A model generated the notes under the pieces. That model did no database searches, was not told the origin of the DNA, and was given only the letters and a program-made list of their open reading frames with translations. From assembly GCA_037074615.1 (NCBI GenBank), contig CM073558.1, positions 10,974,001-11,038,000 on the forward strand: a stretch of DNA of 64,000 nt, given 5' to 3'. A program made the translations under genes and the position numbers. Numbering within the stretch: the first letter of the stretch is position 1; each line of letters begins with the position of its first letter. This DNA is from Leucaena leucocephala (Eukaryota; Streptophyta; Magnoliopsida; Fabales; Fabaceae). Below, one piece after another: positions 24,175 through 36,668 of this stretch.

Positions 24175-26012
24175 TGTTGGAAATCATGCCCTAGGGGCCA
24201 ATAATTGTCTTATAAACATTATTGATTTATGAATTTATTAATTGTGTTATCATATTATTTACATGTTTACTATGATGACCATCCTTGGATAATTTATGAT
24301 CTTATCCTAAATGTCCCTGGTCGGTCATCTATGTGGGAGCAGAGATGAAATAAGACCAGCATGACTTTGAAGATGTATAGAGATATAAATCAAAGTCATA
24401 GGCACATGTAAGAGTACAAGGTATTGGACCGACCCGCTATGAGAGAGCTACATGGGTTATGTCATAAGCTTCTCTCATATACAAACCATGTCACTATGCC
24501 CTTTGACCTGAGATCATCATGGATTCCTACATGACAAACGCTCAGCTTTGACCTAGTCAAAAGTCACTTTTGACTGAGTGATCATAAAGACTATGTTCGG
24601 GCTTAGTGGTTTTTCATGCGGAGGAATATGAATGGTCAAGATGGAATTTGTCCCTCACATTCGTAAAGAGATATTACTGGGCCCCTCGATAAGTGAGTTT
24701 AAGAAATGTATGGCCACACTATAATGGAAAGGTAGTTCCATTTATATAGGCAGACTACTCAGGGATCGAGAAAGTAACGGTCAGGAATAAGAGGATGACA
24801 TTATCCATGCCTTATCCATGACCAAAATATCGCATGACAGAAGGGACATGATATGTTTGTATAAAAGGTTATATTGTTTAACGATCCTCATATAATTTAG
24901 GTAGTCATTATGTCTTGCTAGAGACCGCTTACGACTTGTGGGCTAGTATAGCAAATGGTCCACTGCCAACTTCATATGGGCCTACAGGGTCACACACAAA
25001 ATAGCCCAACACGAGCTATGATGTACATATTCAATAAATGATCCAGGGTGGATGTATATATTTATTTATATTTATATTCGTATATATATAAATTCGTATA
25101 TTTACATTATATATAAGAGATATATGAGATTTACTTTATAAGGATAAATTAAATCTCTATCACGTTTGAATTTGAAATTCAAATTTATAGGATATCTCAT
25201 ATAAGAGATATTTATAAGATTTAATTTATAAGGATAAATTAAATCTCTATCACGTTTGAATTTAAAATTCAAATTGATAAGATATCTCATATAAGAGATA
25301 TTTATAATATTTAATTTATAAGGATAAATTAAATCTCTATCATGTTTGAATTTGAAATTCAAATTGATATGATATCTCAAATTTGATTTATGGGAATAAA
25401 TCAAATATAGTTCAGTCTTATCTTTATTTTAAGTTAAATAAATAGGTGAATTAAATTTGTGGGACAAATTTAATTTAAATATTATTTATTTAATTAGCTT
25501 CTTATCAAATTATACAGTATATGATATTGTATTAATTTCGGAATTAATATAAGATTAACTCCAAAATCCAATTCGGTAGAGGAAAACGCATAGCATCCTA
25601 TATATCTGATTTTAGGAGCTATGTTTTGAAAGATATAGATCACAGAAAGGCTAAAGGGGAATCTGCAAAAGGTTTGCAGATAAAAAACTCCCGAAATAGA
25701 GACGGAGAGGATGAATTCTTGAGAAAGCCCTGGAGGGACAGGAGACACTAGCACATCGTTCGTGGTTAGAACATTGTTCGTGTGGATACTAGTAGAGGAA
25801 GTCGACCTGAGTCATCGACTTCTTGCAATCTAAAAGGGAGCACGAGTCACGGAGAGAAGCTGTGAACGTCGTGACTAGAAGCTATGGAAGTCTCTGAGAA
25901 ACACTGAGGGTAATCCTTCTTCCCACTTGACTTAAACACATACGGTAGATCCTGGCAAGGAATGAAAATAATTTTAAGTTAATTTCCGCTGCATGTCTTC
26001 CAATTCTTTACA
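24175..26012 (+). mobile_element. Angela/BARE-like copia solo LTR (plus), 1.84 kb
   Basis: It starts TGTTGGAAATCATGCCCTAG and ends CCAATTCTTTACA, flanked by perfect duplications TCTCA (24170-24174 and 26013-26017). The start resembles the Angela/BARE-1 LTR opening of grasses (TGTTGGAAATATGCCCTAGA, from memory). The same LTR stands before the copia genes at 57491-59169. A TATA-like GTATAAAAG lies near 24860. Without the solo LTR the flanking sequence matches the uninterrupted site at about 53280-53300. Confidence 0.93.
25136..25405 (+). repeat. Three 90-bp tandem units inside the Angela-like LTR
   Basis: AGGATAAATTAAATCTCTAT recurs at 25141, 25231 and 25321, a strict 90-bp period. Each unit contains two palindromes: AGATTTAATTTAT/ATAAATTAAATCT around a 4-base loop, and TTTGAATTT/AAATTCAAA around one base (with occasional mismatches). 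Because 90 is a multiple of three, the array yields a spurious repetitive ORF. Its mate at 46291-46570 also has three units; the LTR at 57491-59169 has one. Confidence 0.9.
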
Positions 26013-26017
26013 TCTCA

Positions 26018-28790
26018 ATCTGTTTATAAGGCTAGCTATAAAGCCACTTCATATCATACTTCTCAATACATATTTCTTATTAAGTATCTTATTACATACT
26101 TTTCAACACGTATCTCATTTCATATCTTTCATGCCATAACATGGCATATCTGGCCAAAATTTGGTTATATCATCGTCTATCTTTCAAATCCATTTCATTT
26201 GGACTTGACATAAGGGTTCTAGTCTCTTATTGTTCATAACCCTTTCTAGCTTTTCATAGCTCTTTCTATCATATTACACAGCTCTATGCACATATGCCAA
26301 TTTTTATGGTATTTCTACCTTTTTCTATCACTTCCCAGGGGGTCACCTATCATTGAATTACCTTTGCCTGAGCACGCTTAACTGAAAAGTGCATATGAGA
26401 ATCTGAAGCACTGGTGCTTACAGGCTTCAATCCTGGTACTTTATTATTTTAGACCCATCTTATAGTATCTCTCTTGGGTCTATCTGGCCGTCTAATCTCT
26501 TTATCCTCATCTAGAGGATCAACTTACCTTTATTTTTAGTCTTTGTAATCTCATCATAAGGATCTCTTTATTCTCATTTGACCCTTTCTCATATCTTATG
26601 AAACATTCTCATAAATCCTTGGAACTCAAGATTAACAGCTTTAACTTTGATCACTTAGTTCCTGATACGTGTAAGGAGATTCTGAGTTCAGTCCCTGATA
26701 GTCATAAGCTATATGAAACTAGCATCATGGGTACTCTTTCTGTTACGAGTTAACCAACTTGTGAAGCTTCTATACCTTAATTTTTCCTTGATATTCGTTC
26801 TTTAAAAGAAATATTGTACTTACTGCTCATTACTTTCTTGCTATAGACTTGGTCTACTGCGACCCTTGGGATCTACTGCGATTTTCAGGATCTAACTGCG
26901 ACCTTGTGAGCCATACTAGGATCTACTGCAATCCTCCAGAACCTACTATGATTCTGTTATACTGTATTCTCATTTTTGGAAGACCTAAACTAATGGACAA
27001 AGTTATAAGGTTAGTCACTTCCATATAGTTGTTAACTCCACAAATAATTCCCCAAAAATGATCACAGAAGCCAATATTATCTATTAGGACTTTACTCTTT
27101 TCCTCGATCACTCAAGAACTTCTCATATCATTCTCATACTTTATAACTTTATCACATCCATTACTGTAGAGAGCTACACAGGCTCTACCATGCATATGTC
27201 TATCATCATCTATTCATCTCCTCTGAAGAATATTACTCTACATGAGCTATACTATCCATCTTTTGGTTTCATTTCAAAAGTAATCTTACTCTATTGCAAG
27301 AGCAATCTAGCTCTATTGCAACAACATTAACTTATATCACTTATAATTTGCTCCTTCTTGGGGTCACATCATTCATACATCTTACCCCTATTGAAGGGAT
27401 ATATCCTGAGTATCATAATCATTTATCAGCAGACTCACTATTAACCTTTCATCTTTAATCTCATTCTCTATCCCATTAACTATCATTGTCTGATCATAAA
27501 TTCTCATTTCATTCTTCAAGAATTAACTGGCTAACTATTTTGTTTATCACTTTTCTATTGCTTTATCATCACCAAGTTAAGTTATCTAATTGTATGTCGT
27601 AGGGCATGGGAGCAACATAACTTTCTCATATGATATACTCTACCCTAGACGTACTGCGTAAGGGGAGTATTCATTTATCATAGCATACTCAACATGCATA
27701 ATATGCAAGGAGATGCAATCATTTAAGCATTCTCTAACATGTGTCATCATATGACAACTGCAAGTAGATGCAACTTCTCATCATATCTTATGGCAACATA
27801 ATCCATATCAATATCACATACATCTGCTCAACCATTCCTTATACTCACATTGTAATTAAGCAATGAACTAGGTAGACTTTAAAATATTCTGTCCCTTAAT
27901 CACCTTAATTAGTAGGTCCTGATCATATATTTAGGAACCTGAATCATTTACTTGTTTCACTTAGGCTGCCACATTACACTCTTATTAGGGTATATACTCA
28001 ACCCTTCTTTACTCTTTCTTACATAAGGAATAGGGGAGTCACTTTATCTTTGAATTTGTGCCTACCTTACTAGGTCATATTCATTCATCATATCATCTCT
28101 TATCGCCTGTAAGACTTCTATGTCTCTAGCCTGAAGTATTTATGTGTCCTTGGCCTCACAGTAATCCATAACTGAGTCAGCTATTCTCTTTCAGCTAACT
28201 GAGGAAGGGTTTGGCTAATATCTTTATGCCATTCAAACTCTTAAGTTTTCCCTTATCCTCCTGGACTACTAACAGGCAAGAAAATATCTCTTAACTCTTT
28301 TTGTCTATCTATCTCAATCTACTCTGGACTAGACTATGATTCCTTTCTGGTATGTCTTTAAATCCTGACTAATTTAAGTCACTTGGATCTCATTCATCAC
28401 CTAGCATTACTATTTCTGTTCTATAGGGGCTCTACCCTAGGTATGATAGGTTACTGCCTCTTCGTGATGGAATCCCTCTGTTTGGGAACATTAACTTTCT
28501 ATCTATTATCCATCACATTTTGAACCTTAGGCCATGTATTTGATCATTCTTAGGCAAGTCTCATTCTAACTTCTCATTATTCTTTTATGTAAAGACTAGC
28601 TGCACAAAGTCTTTCGCACTGTAGATCAACTCCTGATGATCATACGGAGGATCTACTGCTGAACCTCTTCTTAAACTGATCTTATGTATCTTAGTGCTTC
28701 GTACTGCTTAACTTGCCTATACTCTGTATTAAACCTCTAACTGATAGACTTCAGTGAGGTTGGCATCTTTAGTCTCATGACACTTGACTT
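26018..28790 (-). mobile_element. Non-coding internal region, family-B (-) element
   Basis: This is collinear, inverted, with 50500-53280 of the (+) element. It contains the repeat arrays at 26853-26945 (GATCTACTGCGAC-type) and 27290-27330 (TAGAGC(T/C)AGATTGCTCTTG-type). At 28000-28060 is the counterpart of the gag zinc-knuckle ghost. The gag core seen at 51000-51243 is replaced here by unrelated sequence. No long frame is present on either strand. Confidence 0.6.
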
Positions 28791-28900
28791 ATTATCATCT
28801 CATACCAATTCTCTAAAGTATATTAGGTTAATACCCTCTACTGGATGTCTGTTTATCATTCCTGCTATGGCATTGAGGAACTACAGATAACTAACTGTTC
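28790..28900 (-). pseudogene. Fragment of an unidentified element frame (FLN..GMIN)
   Basis: The minus strand reads VSYL-stop-FLNAIAGMINRHPVEGINL, aligning in frame with VYLQFLNVVTGMINKYTGERINL at 49591-49660 of the other family-B element. Amino-acid similarity kept between two decayed copies suggests a once-translated frame, probably the N-terminal part of gag, but I do not recognise a domain. The copy here stops abruptly near 28790 and lacks about 0.8 kb present in the other. Confidence 0.4.
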
Positions 28901-29034
28901 TTAATCTCTACTTCTGTCCATCCCTTGACCTAGACTAAGTAATTCACTCCCTACAGCTTTCTTCAGACCATATGGTCAACACTAATTATCTTTAACATAG
29001 AAGGCTGGAGTTGACTAGTACCAAGAACATCACA

Positions 29035-29551
29035 CTAATCTTTCTCTCCAAAGTCACATATTCCTGGACTTTGGAAATGGACAGGATCTGTCATAAACTC
29101 TAGTTGGATATCTGAATTAGGGGACTGTGGTATCTTAATCATAATAATTCTGTCCTCAAACTCTGGTGGAGGAGGAATGCTATCTGGTCTACCCTTAATC
29201 CAGTACCAGTACTCAGCTTCCTCAGCCATAATTTGTCCTCTCATCAGAGGAATAAAGCTTACATTAGGGTTAGAGGGCACTCTAACAATCCTCATACTAT
29301 GTAGAGTCACTAGACTCAATATCATATGGTGCATTCATGGCTTCAGAATGAATCTCTACATCACCTCCAGACTGCATGTTTAAGTCTACAGAAACATCTA
29401 TGGGGTATTCTACTATAGACTTTCCTGACTGATCTCTTATACTCTCATCTGAACTTTCTTCATTTCCTAAGGGATGATCTTCATATATCATTACTAGTCT
29501 GGGGTTTCCTTTATTAACCGAAGCCTTTAATATAACCTTATGGAATCTCAC
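29035..29551 (-). pseudogene. Unidentified element ORF in gag position, frameshifted
   Basis: Two overlapping minus-strand frames, 29551-29297 (84 codons, MRFHKVILKASVNKGNPRLV...) and 29334-29035 (99 codons, ending ...GICDFGEKD), differ by one frame step and look like one ORF of about 160 residues broken by an indel. The first half is acidic, with an ESSDES run. The second has EAEYWYWIKGRPDSIPPPPE, giving a Trp/Tyr patch and a Pro run. It lies ~160 bp after the primer site, where gag should begin. It has no zinc knuckle and matches no gag domain I know. It could be a captured or diverged gag N-terminus. Confidence 0.45.
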
Positions 29552-29709
29552 ATCTATTCCTGAACATTTTCTTAATTAAGCAATGTTAACCATCCCATAA
29601 CATACCCTAACTTAACAAAATACTTCCTCTTTAAGGTTAGGGTCTGGGAACAATCTCATATCAGTCCATAAATAATTGATTCAGAGCATTTCTTAAGCCA
29701 GAATCATTT

Positions 29710-29721
29710 GCTCTGATACCA
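29710..29721 (-). promoter_or_regulatory. Primer-binding site, initiator-Met tRNA type
   Basis: The minus strand reads TGGTATCAGAGC, a perfect 12-base match to the usual plant Met-tRNA primer site, three bases from the LTR end at 29725. Confidence 0.88.
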
Positions 29722-29724
29722 AAA

Positions 29725-32700
29725 TGTAACTTCCTTACTTTCATACATCTTAGGGACCACTCATTAGCATTTAGAACCACTTACAAGACCTTGGAAGTCC
29801 ATTAGCCAAATCTGGAATTTTACTCTTTCTCCGGTCACTGTTCATATGGTATTCCAGATTACACAATGAACTTCGAAAAATCATAACTAGTTCTAGAAAA
29901 CTCAAAATAAAGTGGTTCAAAAAGCTATGTGAAGATAAAATCTTGAAATTTAAGGAAAAAATAATTTCCAGGCCAAATGATTAGCCAATTGATACATTTT
30001 ATTCGTTGAAGTTTACTGTTCATTTGGTCAAAAACTCTGGAAACAGATTCTGGTCCCTTACTTTGGAAATTCATTTCTCTTGTTATACATATCCAAATGA
30101 CACGTTCTACCTATGAATTTAAAGCTCTGGGTGTATTCTAAATTCTCATAAAATTTTGTGAACTAATTCCTTCATTTTCTAGATCAAACTGAAGCCACAA
30201 CAAAACTGCTTTAGGAACAAAACTGCTTTAGGACCTACGTTTTTACCATTTCATTTTCCTTCCTTTTACTTTCAATAATTGTTTCAGCATACATAAGCTA
30301 TCAAATAATCTTCTTAATATTCATATACATCATGTACATATGCCATAAGTATTTCAAATAGTTTCATCACATAAATAGATACTTTACATGGCTTTGACAT
30401 ACATGGACAATTTATAGTATATGCTAAAATCTCCATACTTCACTTCCTTTCTTCCATTCTTTAGGTCTTCTCCATGCATACTTTTTCTTCATGCTTGACC
30501 TAAATTGGTTGGTTATGGGAGATTGATATTCTAGGGAATCTCAGTAGCAAATATTACCACTTAAATATGAAAGATGGATGCTAATGCATGATATGTAATT
30601 TCATTAACTTTCTTTGATTAGTGACATGCCAACATGCTACAAACTTTTACATAAAGTGCATGGCCATGGAAACATGTTATTCACAATACATTCAACATCA
30701 TTTATCATGTCACAACATCATTCAAATAACATATACATGTCAACACATAAGCATACTACATGAAGCATATAAAGAGGTAAGTTCACTACCTTGCACTTAA
30801 GCTTTCCTCTTGATCTTTAGTACTTGCTCCCTAGCTTTCCAACCATGAAGCCTTTATGTTAATCACTTACCAACATGTTCTTGGATGTTTCAAGGTCCTA
30901 AACACATTCATATTGATCACATAACTCATTAGGACTCATGAACTCCAACCATGTTCAAGACTAACTTTGTTACACTCTTTATTGTCATAACTTTCTCTAA
31001 TTTTCACTAATCCACTTGGATCTTGAACCAATTGATGTCTTGACTTTACCCTACACAATTTTATCTTTTGAATCCATTTATGAGCGTAGAACCTTGAAAT
31101 TCCAGCTCCTTCATGGCCTGCTGTACAGAACTGAACATAAGCATCCAATTATTTCAAAAATTCTCATTTTGATTCTAATGCTTCCCATACTTGTTTCTCC
31201 ACTTTACCCCACACAACTTTTCATTTTAAAACCATTAGAATCACCAAAATCATGAAATTCCAATCACTGTTCATGTGATTGAATAGTAACTGTAAGGAAT
31301 CTCAAAGACTATAACCTTGAGATTTTAATATTTTCAAAGTTTAAAGCCTTTCCAATCGTACAAAAAATCATCATATAAACTCAATGGAAGCATTAAATCA
31401 TTGAAATTCCATTTCCTTCCCTCATAAACAGTGTATACCAAACAGATTGACTCTTGGCAAAGTCAAGAATATCAACTTGATTCAATAACCAATCACTTAA
31501 CTAGCTTGTTTAAGCTTCAATCATATGTTTCTAACTTTAATTTCTTCTTTCCCCTTTCATCTAAGGTTTTTGGGCTGCACCTCCCCTTAGAGAAAACTCA
31601 GCTTTTTCCCCATGAAAACCCTAAGTTCAAGCTTCCAAATCAAAGGAAAATAAGCTAGGAGATATTACTTACATTTAATCTCTGGTTTGCTTGAACTTTG
31701 GAACCTTGAATCTTCTTTATCTTGGCTTGAGTTTTCATTTTGCAAGAGTTTCCCCAAGGTATCACAAGGCCACGGTTTTGGTCAGAATGAGGGGGTATTT
31801 ATAGCCAAAATCCATGAAAAATGAATGGCCAAGATTGATTTGGTTACTATTTGATCTAAAGGCCCACATTTAATCTTGGATTTAACTTTTTCAAAAAGGT
31901 AATTATGATATCATCATGACATCATAAAGGACAGATCAAGGGCACTTCATGGGCTTATGTGGCGAAATTATCATGGTAGGAAGCTTCTGGAAAAAATCCA
32001 GTGCAATCTGATACCAATCAGAGCAGTTTCACAGCAACCGGACTATTTTCTATTCCTAATTTTTTATAATATACCAGGATATGTATTCTGTCCTAGAAAT
32101 CAATGTCTAGGATTCTCACACCATTCACATACTTGTACTAGGCCACAACTTAATTACAGATCCCTTGGGAAATGCTCAAAATACCCTTGGTGTCCTTTCT
32201 TGCACTATATTGACCCTAAGGGCATAGTTGTCATTTCACCCCTCTTTGTACTATCTCAGGGCATATACTGGCCCAACTAATCATATTTATACCATGTTCC
32301 ACATTTTTAACCTGTCCCAGATGACCAAAATGCCCTTCATCTATCTCTGGTACAATCTGGGCATCCAGGGGCATTTTCATAATTTTGCACTTTTTCTGGA
32401 CACTGGCCCCTTCTACTAATAGACTATACCTTGGATTTTAGGCCCTCCTTGGCGTCATCATGGGCCTATATATAAGGTTATCTGATCTCATTCTATCTAG
32501 GCTTACATACCATTAAGTTCTATAATCGGATCACGGATGTTATCAAACTCTCGTCCAAATTCACTGTTATGGGAATAACTTTTTATACAGAACTTCTTCC
32601 GGGGTTCTGTCAAATTCATAACATCTGACATTGTAGGGCACTCTTTCATGTAATTTTCCCACTTATATCTGAAGTCCATGAAATTTGATAAAATTTTAGA

Positions 32701-33105
32701 TAACTTTTAGATAACATCTGCTGTCTGGAGCCCTAATAAAATTTATGTATCATGTCAGATTATCCAGTATACCTTCCTCTATTTACTGATGGAATATGGG
32801 ACTGAAATACTTTTGGGCAGTTCTAACCCGTTTCTGGCTGATCTTTCTATAATTACAATTTTGCCCTTGAACTTTTCACTTAATTACATTTAAGTCCCTT
32901 AACTTTTGAAAATTACCACTTTTGGCCCAACTTTTGTTTCTACTTTAACTTTTGCCCTTTAACCTTTTCTAATTTTCATTTTAGTCCTTCTCTTTCTTCA
33001 ATACCCATCTAACCTTTATCTTTTCTTCTGATCTTCGTCATAATCCTTTCCAAACCTCTTTCTACTATCAGTATTATACAGATAGGGAAAATTTAGGATA
33101 TGACA
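29725..33105 (-). mobile_element. 5' LTR of the family-B (-) element, 3.38 kb
   Basis: This matches 19925-23294 along its whole length with few differences. One is a small duplication at 30205-30230 (AAACTGCTTTAGGA twice). A TATA box is inverted at 31796-31804. The counterpart of the small ORF at 31674-31740 has lost its stop codon. GTACA follows at 33106. Confidence 0.92.
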
Positions 33106-33110
33106 GTACA

Positions 33111-33960
33111 ACTGACTAAAAGATATACCTCAGACCAACTCAAGCAAGATATAGTCCCCAGGTTAGCAGCATCTTTGTTCAATAGCAGGACTCAAATTGA
33201 AGGCAGTAGATGTGCCCCATCCTTCTTGACGATAACCCCTCTAAGAGGAGCTCATCCACCACTCCCTTCCTCTTCTTGCTCGTCACCTACACAATGACCC
33301 CTATAGGAGGAGCACGTCCAATTTCCTTGGCAATAGGGTACATAAATAGGCAAGTGAGACCACTATAAACACAAGAAATACTCTCTGATCAATAACATTG
33401 ATAGCTTTTCTCCTTGTTCCTTTCCTTATTATTTATTTCATTTACTTCCTTTGCTATTCATATTATTCTGATTACTGATTAAATATGTTATTAGGTTCCC
33501 AATATGAATGAAAAAATTGCATCAACACCTATTACAATTGGTAGATAACTAGATATTTTAAACATGATATCATGGGTTTAAATTAGGCCATGCGCATGGA
33601 AAAGACTTTATTGGGAGAAGAAAAATCCATATATAATTTAGCTCACTGAACTTGAACATCCAAAAGTTATATTAACTATTTAAAAAAAACAAAAGATAGG
33701 AGTTGCATTATATGTCCATGTTTCTCCATGAGAGATTACAAATGTTAAATAAATTAATTACTTATAACACCATATTTCTTTAAAATATTTACATGTTATA
33801 TTATATATTAGTTGAAAAGTTTAGTAAATTATTTAAAAAATTATAAATATAAAAAATTGAATTAAGATTTTACATTTATGAACAAAACTCATCCCCTAAT
33901 TAGATCTTATAGTTAAGACTGAAAGAGTATTATATGTAAAATTATAATTAAGACTGAAGG
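33111..33960. other. Unassigned sequence after the family-B (-) element
   Basis: The first part should continue the Athila/Tat-type segment that ends at 19919, since GTACA joins them. On the plus strand, 33235-33400 has 'cccctctaagaggagctcatccacc', a TACATAAATAGG TATA-like site near 33340 and a pyrimidine-rich leader, resembling an LTR promoter. From about 33540 it is very AT-rich with no open frame. I cannot place its boundaries. Confidence 0.35.
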
Positions 33961-33980
33961 GTTATGTTAGCCTCTTAGCA

Positions 33981-34920
33981 AGCACCAAGCCTAACATCAC
34001 CATAAAGACTTGGGATGCTATTGATAATCATGTGAAGAATCAAATTTGGGATACTATCCAGGTATATAAATTAACTATTTATATTGTACATAGAGCAATA
34101 CTAAAAAAAAAGAACTGTTTATTGATAACTCTACCTACGATATTCCTAACAATGAAGTCTTGAAGAACAAGATGTTGTTTTATTGTGCTGAGTGTTTGAG
34201 GGCATTCAAGACACAACTAGCTTATTATTATGTGTATGACTAGGACAAAGATGGTCAGCCTCATCCTTCTCCATATAGCAAGTATCAATTCATTGACGGA
34301 GCTAGTTGGGAAGAATTTGTTAGGCTTTAGACTATGCCAACAACTGTGGTGAGTTGATATATCTTATAGTTCATTTCCATTATGGATTATCATATATATA
34401 TATATATATTGATTTTAACTACTTCAATTTTTGTAAAAAAGGGCAAAAGTGATTGAACACGCTCTCAAAAATGATTGCCACCACACAATGTCTCGAGGGG
34501 GTTACGTGAAGCCTAAAAAAGACTTGATAGGGGTAAGAGGAAGATGTTAGAAGAAAATGCTTAGTCGGATCCTTCTGTTCTTCTTTCTCCCTATCTCCAA
34601 TACATCATGAAGATAAATATTTGTATTCTCACCAAACAAGGAGTGAATCATATACAAGCAATCACGCTCATATGATTATGAAAAATTGTAAGTACTAATT
34701 ATATTATTTTGTTTTAGTAGACTAATTATATTATTACTTATGTTTGTTCTTTATATGTTACAAATTAATCTTAAGTAACAAGAGGCCCAAGGATCCTTCA
34801 AGTAAGTAGGTAGGAATTGTATCTTGATTGTTGCTATGGGAAAGCAAGAGCATAGGGGCCATGTTAAGGGAGTTAGAGAAGGTGTGAATATAAGAGATTT
34901 ACTTTGGAGTATCTCCAGGA
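33981..34920 (+). pseudogene. CACTA (En/Spm) transposon-associated gene, decayed exons
   Basis: Short in-frame blocks match the plant Ptta/En/Spm transposase-like protein in order. They are STKPNITIKTWDAI...NQIWDTIQV (33981-34060, ending at a GTATAT donor); NNEVLKNKMLFYCAECLRAFKTQLA then KYQFIDGASWEEFVRL (34147-34350, ending at GTGAG); KVIEHALKNDCHHTMSRGGY (34445-34510); DPSV.LSPP with SYTSNHAHM (34570-34690); MGKQEHRGHVKGVREGV (34835-34890). The WxxI..xxKxxIW, FKxxL, SRGGY and GKxEHxGxVxGxG signatures are diagnostic of the family. There are stops (after YYYVYD; after EEFVRL) and frame changes between blocks. Some frame changes coincide with plausible introns. Confidence 0.75.
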
Positions 34921-35299
34921 CATACCCTAAATGTAGTGTTGAGGGCAGTGTTGAAATCGTTGTTAGCTAGTAATGCCTTAATTTCTTTGATTTTAATTCG
35001 ATATTTTAGATGTTTGACCAACTTAGCATATTTCCTGAACAACATATTGATGACCCGTGCAATTGTTGAGCTATATTTTTTATTCAAAACCTTTCTTATA
35101 AATAGTATTTACCTTTTAATACATTTTTTTAAATTTTCTGTTCAAATTGTTGAACTTTTTATATTGAATTTTATTAAATGAATAGTGATCAATAGAATTG
35201 TATCTCTACCATCTTGAACTCTATCTTTGTCGCTATCTCTTTGATTCATATATTTGGCTATTTGTTTATGAAGCTCAGGGGATAGGGTAATGAAATGGT

Positions 35300-35749
35300 G
35301 AATGGGTCATATTAAAAAATATTAGCATTTAAACCAGACAATAGAAGTCCGGTGTAAAAATAATGTTTAAACCTAAGACGTAATATTATAATATCTACAC
35401 TAGTTGTGTGTAGCTAAGGTGTAGAAAATGGATTCATATACAATAGTCATCCTCACAACTGGTGTAGAAAATACATTCATCTATATCGGATGATGTCACA
35501 ATCAATGTAGATATTAGTACATTCTACACCGGATACAAACATGACCGATTTGAATGTTCTATTTTTTCCTTTGAAAATGATCCTTTTACACCTCATTTTT
35601 AGCCAAGTTTAAAAAAAGATTTCTTCTATACCGGTGTACCACCCAGTTTAAAAGGTGATGCACTTTCTACACGGGCTATATTTACACTGGAGTATGGTCG
35701 GATATAGAATATTATTTTCAACCAGTTTATAAAGCCTATTTTGTAGTAG
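35300..35749 (+). mobile_element. CACTA transposon 3' subterminal region and terminus
   Basis: At least seven copies of a CTACACCGG/GGTGTAGAAAA motif in both orientations (35349 to 35695) form the subterminal repeats to which CACTA transposases bind. The block ends in TTTTGTAGTAG (35739-35749), one change from the consensus TTTTGTAGTG terminus. With the transposase exons upstream it makes one decayed element. Its CACTA 5' end was not found. Confidence 0.65.
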
Positions 35750-36668
35750 TTATAGCTACACCTTATACATTTTGGCATGAGTTAAAGTTGTTTTGCATTT
35801 TTATTTATGGATTTGAACATGAAAATTAACCCGAAGTATTAATTTAAGCACAATATTGCATTAATACAACATCACAATAAAAGGCCACTTGCCACTTGCC
35901 ACTATCAGGTTAACTACACATTTTTCCACCATTCTTGTAGCAATAGAAGAGTATTTGTGGTTTATGTGGATTTACATGGTGCTCTGTTCATGATATTGAA
36001 TCTGTGCCCTTTGCTCTAAATCAACCACACCTGTTTCAATATAAATCGGATGATTTATGATGGATGTTCAAAGTGTGGAAAGAAGCCAAAACATCTTTGA
36101 ACAGGAAGGGCATGAGTATGGCTTCCCTAACCAGTAAGATGTGTTGTTGGTAAAGAAGCTTCTAAAATCAAAACTTAACAACTACAATAAGAAACACAAA
36201 TTTCCATTTTACTCAATGTGAAGATTTGATTAATCAATTCACTCCTAGAGGTGTTTCTTAGTGTTGACGTGAATAAATAAAATGATTTATTACGGTTATG
36301 ATGACATTACTTATTCTTTGGTTTGATTTGACTAATGATCTTCTAATGGTGTGCTCTTTTAATCCTTAATATAATGTTAATTTATTTTTTTAGAAAGATT
36401 AATGAATATAAAAAATAATTGACTAATTTAGATAGATTAAGTAGTAATTTAGATATAAGTATTTATAGACAAAACTATAGTTTTGGACTTCTAGACTAAA
36501 CCATGGTTTTGGGAGTCCAAAACCATGGTTTCATATAAGTTTTTGGAACTAGCTTTTGAGTGAAGTTTAGTTATTTTAGGCTATGGAATGACCATTTTAT
36601 CCCTATTTTTGTTACTCCTTCTCTTCTCTTGGATGACACTCCTCTCTTCTAGCCTTACAGCCTTCCTT
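35750..36668. other. Unassigned sequence with a perfect hairpin
   Basis: No convincing gene is present. A 30-codon open minus-strand stretch near 35985-36075 (TGVVDLEQRAQIQYHEQSTM...) is unrecognised. A 13-bp perfect inverted repeat is at 36498-36531. The segment ends where a family-B/C type LTR starts at 36669. Confidence 0.4.
36498..36531. repeat. Perfect 13-bp inverted repeat, 8-base loop
   Basis: Arms AAACCATGGTTTT (36498-36510) and AAAACCATGGTTT (36519-36531) surround GGGAGTCC. Each arm is itself close to palindromic around CCATGG. It could be part of a small hairpin element (MITE-like) or incidental. Confidence 0.7.

Larger units (their letters stand above)
19925..33105 (-). mobile_element. 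Family-B LTR element, complete, 13.2 kb including a nested solo LTR
   Basis: This is bounded by perfect duplications GTACA (19920-19924 and 33106-33110). On the minus strand the order is 5' LTR 33105-29725, primer site 29721-29710, internal region, polypurine tract 23311-23295, 3' LTR 23294-19925. The two ~3.37-kb LTRs look nearly identical by eye, so the insertion is relatively young. After removing the Angela-like solo LTR at 24175-26012 the internal region is about 4.6 kb. It has a two-part unidentified ORF near its 5' end and arrays of short repeats, but no protease, RT, RNase H or integrase that I can see. It is a candidate large non-autonomous (LARD-like) gypsy derivative. Confidence 0.92.

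Noticed and set aside
25102..25404. 100-codon minus-strand ORF with repeated NLNFKFKRDRDLIYPYKLN blocks
   Set aside because: It lies in the 90-bp tandem repeat of a copia LTR; a period divisible by three keeps any frame open. The same is true of 46283-46654.
25136..25405. Regular repeats suggesting a CRISPR-like array
   Set aside because: Units are contiguous 90-bp repeats without spacers, in a plant LTR; no cas genes.
29710..29721. tRNA-like sequence TGGTATCAGAGC, also at 7064, 44652 (-) and 59171
   Set aside because: These are primer-binding sites complementary to a tRNA end. No cloverleaf is present, so they are not tRNA genes.
33100..33297. 65-codon ORF with a Ser/Pro-rich end
   Set aside because: It starts inside the family-B LTR terminus and runs through unassigned repeat sequence; no domain, no codon bias.
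35985..36075. Short open minus-strand stretch that might be a host gene exon
   Set aside because: Thirty codons, no splice context and no recognisable family; too little to call a gene.
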